From Rhizobiaceae bacterium (GTDB lineage Bacteria; Pseudomonadota; Alphaproteobacteria; Rhizobiales; Rhizobiaceae), in assembly GCA_023953845.1 (NCBI GenBank), contig JAMLJC010000001.1, forward strand, positions 496,001-560,000: a DNA stretch of 64,000 bases, read 5' to 3'. This document shows, piece after piece, positions 8,428-14,945 of the stretch. The stretch's first letter is position 1, and each line of letters opens with the position of its first letter. Both the position numbers and the translations under genes were made by a program. The notes under the pieces were generated by a model. It did not search any database and was not told the DNA's origin. It saw nothing but the letters and a program-made list of their open reading frames with translations.

Positions 8428-9684
8428 ATGGCACTATTGACCGCGACGATCAAGAATCTGCTGGCCCTTTTCCTGCTTGCGGTCCTTGTCGCGCAGCCGG
8501 CCGCCGCCGCGACCTTCTCGATGAAGCGCGGCATCAATCTCGACAACTGGATCACCTGGCCGGGCGAGGACAGATGGGGCGATCCGTCCGTGATCCTGCC
8601 CTTTCCGGAATGGCGGCGCTCGATGGACAGCGCACAGCTAAAAGCCCTGAAGGACGCGGGTTTCGACTTCGTGCGCATGCCGGTCGACCCCGCGCCGCTG
8701 ATGTCGGCGGAAGCCGCCGCGTTGCGCGACGAGCTTTTCGCCGGCGTGCTGGAAGCCGTGAAGACGGTCGACGCGGCCGGTCTGAAGGTGGTCGTGGACA
8801 TGCACACCCTGCCCTGGGGTAACGACCGTTCCATGAGCACCGGCAAGCTCATGGACGACGAAGCCGTCTTCGACCGCTATGTCGAGACCGTGCGCCGCAT
8901 GGCGCGTCTCCTCGCCGGTCAGGACCCGGCCCGCGTCGCGCTCGAACTCATCAACGAACCGACCGCGGATTGCGCCCCGGGCGACCGCGCATGGCCCGAC
9001 AGGCTGAAGCGTCTCTTCGCCGCCGCCCGCGCTTCCGCGACCCGGCTGACGCTGGTGCTTCAAGGTAGTTGCTGGAGTTCGGCCACGGGCCTCAGCCGCA
9101 TCGATCCGTCGGAATTCCCGGACGACAATCTCATCTGGACGTTCCATTCCTACGAGCCCTTCCTGCTCACCCATCAGGGCGCGACATGGGCCGGTGACTT
9201 CATCCCCTACGTCACCGGCATTCCCTATCCGCCGGCCAGCATCGCGAAGGAGGAGATGGACGCCATTCTCGGGCGCATACGGGAGAAGATGCGCGACGAG
9301 GCGCCGCTGCTGCGCCGCGACGGCCTCATCGCCTATCTCGGCGAGCAGTTCGCCGAGATCGACACGCCGGAAAAGCTGACAGCGACGATGGAGAAGCCGT
9401 TCGGGACCGTCACCGCATGGGCGCAAGAACACGGCATCGCGCCCGAGAACATCTTTCTCGGCGAGTTCGGCATGATCCGCCAGGAATACGGCAACCCGTT
9501 CGTGATGAAACCCGAATGGCGCGCCGCCTATGTCCGCGACATGATCGGGCTCGCCGAAAAGCATGGTTTTTCGTGGTCGATCTGGTCCTATGGCGGCGCC
9601 TTCGGCGTCGTCGAGGAATTCGACAACCGGCCGGCTGAGCCGGACGTCATCGACATGGTGCGCGGTCTGGAAGGATCGCGTTAA
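8428..9684 (+). CDS. Secreted glycoside hydrolase family 5 (cellulase-like)
   Basis: Predicted exported beta-glycanase or endoglucanase-type enzyme. The 418-residue protein has a signal peptide (residues 1-27, LLALFLLAVLVAQPAAAA), then the GH5 start motif KRGINLDNW. The acid/base sits in LELINEP (Glu177) and the nucleophile in FLGEFGM (Glu346), as expected for the clan-A (beta/alpha)8 barrel. GGAG lies nine bases before the ATG. No carbohydrate-binding module is seen. It sits between the ruv and tol blocks, which are normally adjacent in rhizobia, suggesting an insertion. A role in cell-wall or exopolysaccharide glucan trimming is inference only. Confidence 0.88.
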   Translation: MALLTATIKNLLALFLLAVLVAQPAAAATFSMKRGINLDNWITWPGEDRWGDPSVILPFPEWRRSMDSAQLKALKDAGFDFVRMPVDPAPLMSAEAAALRDELFAGVLEAVKTVDAAGLKVVVDMHTLPWGNDRSMSTGKLMDDEAVFDRYVETVRRMARLLAGQDPARVALELINEPTADCAPGDRAWPDRLKRLFAAARASATRLTLVLQGSCWSSATGLSRIDPSEFPDDNLIWTFHSYEPFLLTHQGATWAGDFIPYVTGIPYPPASIAKEEMDAILGRIREKMRDEAPLLRRDGLIAYLGEQFAEIDTPEKLTATMEKPFGTVTAWAQEHGIAPENIFLGEFGMIRQEYGNPFVMKPEWRAAYVRDMIGLAEKHGFSWSIWSYGGAFGVVEEFDNRPAEPDVIDMVRGLEGSR

Positions 9685-9708
9685 CCGGCATTTGCTAGAT
9701 TTGGGGCG

Positions 9709-10239
9709 ATGAACACATCGCTCCTGACCGCCGTCTCGCTGGTCTCCCGCGTTCCCCGCCTCGCCGCGAAAAGCGGCGCGGCGAGCTTTGCCGTGCTTGG
9801 CGGCACCGCCGGTCTGCGCCCCGACACGTTGTCGCGCACGACGCGCGGGCAGAGCGGCCTCTTCAGCGTTAACAACTCCGACGTGACCCGCCAGAAGATC
9901 CGGCTGATGGAGCGCGTCGGAAAGGAATTCGGCCTGAAGATGGACGACTTCAACGACATGCGGTCATTCGGCCGCGCGGTGCGGGAGAAGATGTCCCAAC
10001 TCGACCCCGCCACCATCAAGATCATAGAGGTCAAGCTGGGCCTGACCAAACTCGGCGTGACGATGCTGGACATGGTCGAGGCCATGGAAGACCCCGGCGG
10101 CGGCGCCGGCGACAAGCTCGAAGCCGCCCTCCGCAAGGACCTGGGCAAGGAAGACGATGACGACGGACGCACGTCGCTCGTCTTGATCGACGACATCGGG
10201 CGTTACGGCCCATCCGGAGCCGCAAAACGGATCAGATAG
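9709..10239 (+). CDS. Conserved-looking hypothetical protein
   Basis: A 176-residue protein I do not recognise. It has no signal peptide or membrane segment. The middle is predicted helical (QKIRLMERVGKEFGLKMDDF, REKMSQLDPATIKIIEVKL), and a charged segment with EDDDD lies near the end. The first 45 residues are Ser/Ala/Leu-rich and could be a poor secretion signal or a late-start artefact. It follows the GH5 gene by 24 bases on the same strand and is convergent with ruvB. Codon use looks like its neighbours. Confidence 0.6.
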   Translation: MNTSLLTAVSLVSRVPRLAAKSGAASFAVLGGTAGLRPDTLSRTTRGQSGLFSVNNSDVTRQKIRLMERVGKEFGLKMDDFNDMRSFGRAVREKMSQLDPATIKIIEVKLGLTKLGVTMLDMVEAMEDPGGGAGDKLEAALRKDLGKEDDDDGRTSLVLIDDIGRYGPSGAAKRIR

Positions 10240-10278
10240 CGCTCGCGGCCCTCGCAGGTTCTGGGCATCGGGACCGCC

Positions 10279-11316
10279 TCAATCCTCCTGGAACAGATTG
10301 ATCTGCTGTTGTGCCAGATCCTTCGGCGCATCCAGCCCGAGATGTTTCCATGCATTCGCCGTAAGCACCCGCCCGCGCGGCGTGCGCTGGATGAAACCCT
10401 GCTGGATCAGATAGGGCTCGATGATGTCCTCGATGGCGTCGCGCGGCTCCGACAGGCCCGCGGAGATCGTCTCGATCCCGACCGGCCCGCCGCCGAAATT
10501 ATGCGCGATCATGGTGAGGTAGCGCCGGTCAAGCTGGTCGAGGCCGAGCGCGTCCACCTCCAGCCGCGACAGCGCCTCGTCGGCGATCTTGCGCGTCACA
10601 TGCTCGGCCCCGGCCACGGCCGCGAAATCGCGCACCCGCCTGAGCAGCCGCCCCGCGATGCGTGGCGTGCCGCGCGCCCGCCGTGCGATCTCCGTCGCGC
10701 CGTCGTCGCCAAGCGGCATGCTGAGGATGCGCGCGCCGCGCCTGACGATCTGCTCCAGTTCCTCGACCGTGTAGAAGTTGAGCCGCACCGGGATGCCGAA
10801 ACGGTCGCGCAGCGGATTGGTGAGCAGGCCGAGCCGCGTCGTCGCCGCCACCAGCGTGAAGCGCGCCAGGTCGATCTTGACCGAGCGCGCCGCCGGCCCC
10901 TCGCCGATGATCAGGTCGAGCTGGAAATCCTCCATCGCCGGGTAGAGGATTTCCTCCACCGCCGGGTTGAGACGGTGGATCTCGTCGATGAACAGCACGT
11001 CGCGGTCTTCGAGATTGGTGAGCAGCGCCGCCAGATCGCCCGCCTTGGCGATCACCGGGCCGGAGGTCGAGCGGAAGTTCGAGCCTAACTCCTTGGCCAT
11101 GATCTGCGCCAGCGTCGTCTTGCCGAGACCGGGCGGCCCCACGAACAACACATGATCCAGCGCCTCGCCACGCCCTTTCGCCGCCTCGATGAACACCTTG
11201 AGATTGGCCCGCGCCGCCTGCTGCCCGACGAATTCGGCAAGCGACTGCGGCCGCAGCGTCTGGTCGACATCCTCGCCGCGTTTTTCCGACGAGATGAGGC
11301 GGGGTGCGGTGGTCAC
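10279..11316 (-). CDS. ruvB: Holliday junction branch migration helicase RuvB
   Basis: Hexameric AAA+ motor that drives branch migration with RuvA. The 345-residue product has LRPQSLAEFVGQ, Walker A GPPGLGKTT, Walker B FIDEIHR, sensor region TTRLG and a C-terminal winged helix (RTPRGR). The start is GTG at 11316 (VTTAPRLISSEKRGEDVDQT matches the family N-terminus). The GTG shares bases with the vapC stop codon (GTGA). There is no clear ribosome site of its own, so its translation probably depends on vapC. A longer in-frame start at 11382 would lie inside vapC and adds unrelated sequence. Confidence 0.95.
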   Translation of the reverse strand: MTTAPRLISSEKRGEDVDQTLRPQSLAEFVGQQAARANLKVFIEAAKGRGEALDHVLFVGPPGLGKTTLAQIMAKELGSNFRSTSGPVIAKAGDLAALLTNLEDRDVLFIDEIHRLNPAVEEILYPAMEDFQLDLIIGEGPAARSVKIDLARFTLVAATTRLGLLTNPLRDRFGIPVRLNFYTVEELEQIVRRGARILSMPLGDDGATEIARRARGTPRIAGRLLRRVRDFAAVAGAEHVTRKIADEALSRLEVDALGLDQLDRRYLTMIAHNFGGGPVGIETISAGLSEPRDAIEDIIEPYLIQQGFIQRTPRGRVLTANAWKHLGLDAPKDLAQQQINLFQED

Positions 11317-11711
11317 GACAGCAATTCCATCGAGGCGATCTTCTTGCAGGCGGATCGGTCGAAAGACATCGTCTTGGTGCATCCAGCCGCTTCGTTTCTG
11401 ATCGCGATCATAAGATCCGCGAAATCCGCTTTCGATTGCACGGCGACGTCGAGCGCATGCTCGACCAACTCCTCCTGCTCAAAAACAATATCGGCCGAAT
11501 TGAGCAGACCGGAAACTGCCGCAGTTGTCCTTTCCCTCGTCAACCCGATACGCCCACGAAGCGTCCACACAAATTCCGCCAACACCAACGTGTTGATGAA
11601 ACCGGGATTATCGACATCAAGGGATTCGATCAGCGCGCGCGCCTTTGGGCTCTCTTCGGGATCGTCCTGAAGGACAAGACGCAGCAGGATATTCGTATCG
11701 AGGCCGATCAT
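11313..11711 (-). CDS. vapC: VapC-family PIN-domain toxin (ribonuclease)
   Basis: Predicted Mg-dependent endoribonuclease toxin that usually cleaves tRNA or rRNA. The 132-residue PIN domain has the first acidic residue in IGLDTNILLR (Asp5), the second in VLAEFVW and the third group in ADFADLMIA, with a late MSFDRSA motif. It overlaps vapB by four bases (ATGA) and overlaps the ruvB GTG start with its stop codon. It lies inside the ruvC-ruvA-ruvB block, an unusual place. Activity cannot be proved from sequence, but the acidic residues expected of PIN proteins are all present. Confidence 0.9.
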   Translation of the reverse strand: MIGLDTNILLRLVLQDDPEESPKARALIESLDVDNPGFINTLVLAEFVWTLRGRIGLTRERTTAAVSGLLNSADIVFEQEELVEHALDVAVQSKADFADLMIAIRNEAAGCTKTMSFDRSACKKIASMELLS

Positions 11712-11971
11712 CTTCTTGTTGAAGTGTGATCTGCGATCGCCTGCGCCATTCCGATCTCCATATCCTCCACGGACAGCGGCTTACGTTCCGGATCGTAGAA
11801 CATACCCGCCAAATCCACGGCACGCCCGGTCTTGGCGCGCAGTTCAATAATTCCATTATTGCGCACATAGCGAAGGCGATCGCCCGGCTTCAACTTGAGA
11901 TATTCGCGCACTTCGATGGGCACGGTGGTCTGCCCCTTCGCGGTAATTTTGCTGGTAGCTATCATTTCCAT
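11708..11971 (-). CDS. vapB: VapB-type antitoxin with AbrB/SpoVT DNA-binding domain
   Basis: Antitoxin that should bind VapC and autoregulate the pair. The 87-residue product has an N-terminal swapped-hairpin AbrB domain (SKITAKGQTTVPIEVREYL, then LKPGDRLRYV) and a C-terminal tail likely to wrap the toxin. The start is the ATG at 11971, with AAGGAG eight bases upstream; a start six codons earlier (11989) is less well placed. It follows ruvA by 63 bases and overlaps vapC by four. Confidence 0.9.
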   Translation of the reverse strand: MEMIATSKITAKGQTTVPIEVREYLKLKPGDRLRYVRNNGIIELRAKTGRAVDLAGMFYDPERKPLSVEDMEIGMAQAIADHTSTRR

Positions 11972-12034
11972 GGCAGCATCTCCTTGCATCCAATCATAAG
12001 TAAGGAGTTCGGATTAATCAAGGAATCCATCCCC

Positions 12035-12655
12035 TCACCGCGCCAGTTCCTTCAGGCCCAGCCGTATCAGCTTCGCCGAATCCGCACCGTCCCCGGCCGA
12101 TTTCAACGCCGCCGCCACCGCGTTTGCAGCTATGTCGCGCGAGTAGCCGAGATTGGTGAGGGCCGAGACCGCATCCGCCACCGGCGCGGGCGCGACGCCC
12201 TCGCCGATCTCCTGCTTGAGGCCTATGGCGCCGGCCGCCTCGCCGGCGAAGGCCGGCGCCTTGTTCTTGAGTTCCGTGACGATACGCTCGGCGACCTTCT
12301 TGCCGACGCCCGGCGCGCGGGAGACCGTGGCGATGTCGCGCAACGCGATGGCGTTGGCGAGGTCGGCGGGCGTCAGCGTCGACAGCACCGCCAGCGCCAC
12401 CTTGGCGCCAACGCCCTGAACATTGTTCTGCAGCAGCCGGAACCACTCCCGCTCCAGCGCCGTCTGGAAGCCGTAGAGCCGGATCATGTCCTCGCGGACA
12501 TAGGTTTCGATGAACAGCGTGACGGCGACGCCTTCGCCCGGCAGATTGGCGAGCGTGCGCGCCGAGCAGTAGGCGACGTAGCCCACGCCGTGGACGTCGA
12601 CGACGCAAAAGTCCTCGCCGATCTCGTCCACCACGCCCTTCAGCTTGCCGATCAT
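12035..12655 (-). CDS. ruvA: Holliday junction DNA-binding protein RuvA
   Basis: Tetrameric protein that recognises four-way junctions and loads RuvB. The 206-residue product starts MIGKLKGVVDEIGEDFCVVD (OB fold). It has two helix-hairpin-helix motifs (LLQNNVQGVGAKVALAVLS and APGVGKKVAERIVTELKNK), an acidic Ala-rich linker and a C-terminal RuvB-binding domain. It lies between ruvC (122 bases upstream) and vapB (63 bases downstream). In most rhizobia ruvB would follow directly. Confidence 0.95.
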   Translation of the reverse strand: MIGKLKGVVDEIGEDFCVVDVHGVGYVAYCSARTLANLPGEGVAVTLFIETYVREDMIRLYGFQTALEREWFRLLQNNVQGVGAKVALAVLSTLTPADLANAIALRDIATVSRAPGVGKKVAERIVTELKNKAPAFAGEAAGAIGLKQEIGEGVAPAPVADAVSALTNLGYSRDIAANAVAAALKSAGDGADSAKLIRLGLKELAR

Positions 12656-12777
12656 CGATGCGCCCGAAGTAGAGAAGTCTGCGGCGGAACAGTTCTCGCG
12701 CTCCCATGCAGAACCGCGCCGCCTCTTTTGTCAGCGGTAGTTCCCCGATGGGAACAAGTCAAGAACATCCGGGAAAA

Positions 12778-13284
12778 CTACACAGCGCGCGCCAGCCGCG
12801 CCGCGCTCTGGCGATGGTGCGCATGGCAGATGGCGATGGCCAACGCGTCGGCCGCGTGCTCGCTGTCGAAGACGGCCCTCGGCATCAGCACCTTTACCAT
12901 CATGTGGATCTGCTGCTTCTCGCCATGGCCGACGCCGATCACTGCCTTCTTGACCGCGTTGGGCGCATATTCGCCGACCGGGAGCCCGGCCCGCGCCGGC
13001 ACCAGCATGGCGATGCCGCGCGCCTGCCCGAGCTTCAGCGTCGCCACCGCGTCCTTGTTGACGAAGGTCTGCTCGACGGCTGCTTCGTGGGGCATGAAAC
13101 GTTCGATCACCGCGACAAGCCCGTCATGGAGCTGGCAGAGCCGGGTCGCCAGTTCCGCCTTGTCGTCGGATTTCAGCGTGCCGGCATCAATGAAGCGAAG
13201 CGAATTGCCGAGCGTCTCCACCACGCCCCAGCCGGTGCGGCGGAGGCCCGGATCGATGCCGATGATGCGAATCGCGTCTGCCAT
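12778..13284 (-). CDS. ruvC: Crossover junction endodeoxyribonuclease RuvC
   Basis: Dimeric resolvase that cuts Holliday junctions symmetrically. The 168-residue product has the RNase-H-like fold with the first catalytic Asp in IIGIDPGLRRTGWG, Glu in AVEQTFVNKD and the C-terminal acidic pair in HAADALAIAICH. Length is normal. It is first in the ruvC-ruvA-vapBC-ruvB series and 49 bases downstream of rcdA, so both could be co-transcribed from the CtrA-box promoter region. Confidence 0.95.
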   Translation of the reverse strand: MADAIRIIGIDPGLRRTGWGVVETLGNSLRFIDAGTLKSDDKAELATRLCQLHDGLVAVIERFMPHEAAVEQTFVNKDAVATLKLGQARGIAMLVPARAGLPVGEYAPNAVKKAVIGVGHGEKQQIHMMVKVLMPRAVFDSEHAADALAIAICHAHHRQSAARLARAV

Positions 13285-13333
13285 CGCGCGACACTATCGA
13301 CGTGCGCGCGATCCGGCCATATGCCGGCCCGTG

Positions 13334-13864
13334 TCAGCCGCGGGCGAAAGCGGTGTTGAGGAGGCGTATCTGTTCGTTGACGGGGTTGCCGTGGCGCGCC
13401 GTGTGAAGCTGCGTGACTTTCCCGGCGCCGTAGATCTCCTCGTCCATGCGCCGCACGCGGGCCTGCAGCCTCAGCGAGCGCTTGACCAGATCGCGGAATT
13501 CTTCCGGCAATTCGCTCCAGCCCGCCACGTCCTCGCTGGCCGAGGCCGTGTCGAGGCGCACCTTGACCTTTTCCGAAGCGACCTGATCGCGGGTCATCTC
13601 GCCCGAATTCGCGGCCCGCTGGAGCAGCAGCCAGGAAGCGAGTTGCATGAGGCGTGTGGTCAGCCGCATGGATTCGGCCGCGTAAAGGGTGGCGGCGACG
13701 CGCGACAGCTTCTTGGCTTCCGCCCGGCCTGGCCCGTCGAGATAGGTCGCCGTCTGTTCGACCAAGCCCATGCCCTCATTGTAGAGGGGCTTGAACGATT
13801 CCGAGAATATACGCCGCTCCGCCAGCTTTACGGTCTTGCCGGCTTCCGCATGGAGCTCACTCAT
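13334..13864 (-). CDS. rcdA: RcdA-like regulator of CtrA degradation (DUF1465)
   Basis: In Caulobacter RcdA is an adaptor helping ClpXP destroy the cell-cycle regulator CtrA. The 176-residue product shows the DUF1465 features: an all-helical fold, LVEQTATYLDGPGR near residue 35 and AESMRLTTRLMQLASWLLLQ near residue 65, followed by a charged, probably disordered C-terminus. The start is the ATG at 13864 with GAGG seven bases upstream. A perfect CtrA box lies 117 bases upstream (13981-13995), fitting a feedback loop. The RcdA name rests on family recognition by eye. Confidence 0.8.
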   Translation of the reverse strand: MSELHAEAGKTVKLAERRIFSESFKPLYNEGMGLVEQTATYLDGPGRAEAKKLSRVAATLYAAESMRLTTRLMQLASWLLLQRAANSGEMTRDQVASEKVKVRLDTASASEDVAGWSELPEEFRDLVKRSLRLQARVRRMDEEIYGAGKVTQLHTARHGNPVNEQIRLLNTAFARG

Positions 13865-13980
13865 ACACCAACCTCACCCCTCGTGCCGACCGCCATTTCC
13901 GCTTCGCCCGGCGTCGGCGCACCCCAAAAGGATTGCGCCCGGCAAGATGCGCCGCTCCCATGACGAAGGCAAGCTTATGT

Positions 13981-13995
13981 TTAACGGAAGGTTAA
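13981..13995 (-). promoter_or_regulatory. Perfect CtrA box upstream of rcdA
   Basis: TTAA, seven bases, TTAA, an exact match to the CtrA consensus, lies 117-131 bases before the rcdA start codon and about 47 bases past the end of the candidate small RNA. At about 65% GC, roughly 0.06 exact matches are expected by chance in 64 kb. No convincing -10 element is seen at normal distance, so activation or repression cannot be told apart. Confidence 0.7.
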
Positions 13996-14041
13996 CGCCG
14001 GCGCTTGTCCACCGGTAAATCGCGGCGGGTAGCGTGCGGGC

Positions 14042-14070
14042 AAAAAAAGAGCCGCGGTTTGGGCGGCTCT
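14042..14070 (-). terminator. Strong Rho-independent terminator of the candidate sRNA
   Basis: Perfect 8-bp stem AGAGCCGC/GCGGCTCT (14048-14055 and 14063-14070) with a seven-base loop, followed on the minus strand by seven T residues. No protein gene on the minus strand ends just upstream, so it needs another transcript to terminate: the predicted sRNA. Confidence 0.85.
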
Positions 14071-14137
14071 CAGGAGTTAACAGGGAGGCGTCAAACAGAG
14101 TGGCTCCACCACTCGGTAAGAATCCAGATCACTGGAT
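14042..14137 (-). ncRNA. Candidate CtrA-controlled trans-acting small RNA (about 96 nt)
   Basis: On the minus strand a CtrA box (14162-14176) and a TACTAT -10-like box (14142-14147) predict a start near 14137. The predicted transcript then opens with a hairpin: ATCCAG and CTGGAT arms at 14132-14137 and 14122-14127 around a four-base loop. A second hairpin follows (arms 14109-14114 and 14098-14103, five-base loop). Then comes a 27-base single-stranded linker containing CGCCTCCCTG and CTCCTG, which can pair with ribosome-binding sites. An 8-bp terminator stem with T7 ends it at 14042. No convincing open reading frame fits. I do not recognise it as a known rhizobial sRNA family. Confidence 0.72.
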
Positions 14138-14141
14138 GCCC

Positions 14142-14176
14142 ATAGTAAACACCCGTAAAGCTTAATGAGAGGTTAA
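14142..14176 (-). promoter_or_regulatory. Perfect CtrA box with -10 element driving the candidate sRNA
   Basis: TTAA-TGAGAGG-TTAA at 14162-14176 is an exact CtrA consensus. Fourteen bases further downstream on the minus strand lies TACTAT (14142-14147). This matches the geometry of CtrA-activated promoters, where the box overlaps the -35 region. The predicted start falls on the first base of the 5' hairpin of the sRNA. The box is also 178 bases upstream of the plus-strand gene at 14354, so it could act in that direction too. Confidence 0.72.
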
Positions 14177-14353
14177 CGCTAACCAAGATTCTTATGAAAA
14201 ATGTGAAACAGATCGGAGCGTCCCGCCCGTTCTGTACGGCCTCGCCCTCCTCGAAACAATCGGCGCCCCCGCGCGACACAGTCCCGAAACAGGCCCGGTG
14301 ATAAACGCCCGCCCCTCGAAGGCAACGCAGCGGAAACGCTGGAGGAGAATGGA

Positions 14354-14905
14354 ATGGATTGGTTCACACTCGTCAAGCTGGCGCACATCGCCTGCGCCGT
14401 CGTCTGGGTCGGCGGCGGCTTCGCGCTGATGCTGGCGGCGGCGCGTGCCGATCGGGCGGGCGACATGGCGGGCACGCTGCAGATCATGCGTATGATCGGC
14501 GATCTCGGCAACCGGCTCTTCATGCCGATGTCGATGCTCACGCTGTTGTTCGGCCTCGTCATGTGCTGGTTCTGGGTCGGCTTCACGGACCTCTGGATCG
14601 TGCTCGGCCTGATAGGCTTCGCGGCGAGCGCGCTCATCGGCATGACCGTTTTCAAGCCGACGGCGGACCGCATGAACGCGATGATCGCCAAGGACGGCGT
14701 GACGCCCGCCGCGATGGCCGAGGGACGGCGCATCCTGAACATGGCGCGTCTCGACTATACGATCATGCTGCTGGTGGTCGCCGATATGGTGCTGAAGCCG
14801 TCGGCCGACCAGGCCGGCCTTCTGGCGGTGATGGCCGTCGTGCTGGTCATCGGGGCGGCATCGGCTTTCGCCGGTCCCGGTCGCGCCGCTGCCGCCGACG
14901 CCTGA
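14354..14905 (+). CDS. DUF2269-type integral membrane protein
   Basis: A 183-residue inner-membrane protein of unknown function. Four to five hydrophobic helices are visible: WFTLVKLAHIACAVVWVGGG, MSMLTLLFGLVMCWFWVGF, WIVLGLIGFAASALIGM, YTIMLLVVADMVL and a C-terminal AVMAVVLVIGAASAF. The first helix with its K-x-x-H-I pattern resembles DUF2269 and CopD-like proteins that place a histidine in the membrane. GGAGGAG lies a few bases before the ATG. It is divergent from the sRNA/rcdA region and convergent with the acyl-CoA ligase. Binding of metal or heme is only a guess. Confidence 0.8.
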   Translation: MDWFTLVKLAHIACAVVWVGGGFALMLAAARADRAGDMAGTLQIMRMIGDLGNRLFMPMSMLTLLFGLVMCWFWVGFTDLWIVLGLIGFAASALIGMTVFKPTADRMNAMIAKDGVTPAAMAEGRRILNMARLDYTIMLLVVADMVLKPSADQAGLLAVMAVVLVIGAASAFAGPGRAAAADA

Positions 14906-14945
14906 ACAACGGTCACGCGGGTGGCGGCTTCGCGCCGCCGCCCTG

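Noticed and set aside
14091..14279. 62-codon open frame on the minus strand in the rcdA upstream region
   Set aside because: It overlaps the predicted sRNA promoter and hairpins, has no ribosome site and resembles no family; the RNA structure explains the region better.
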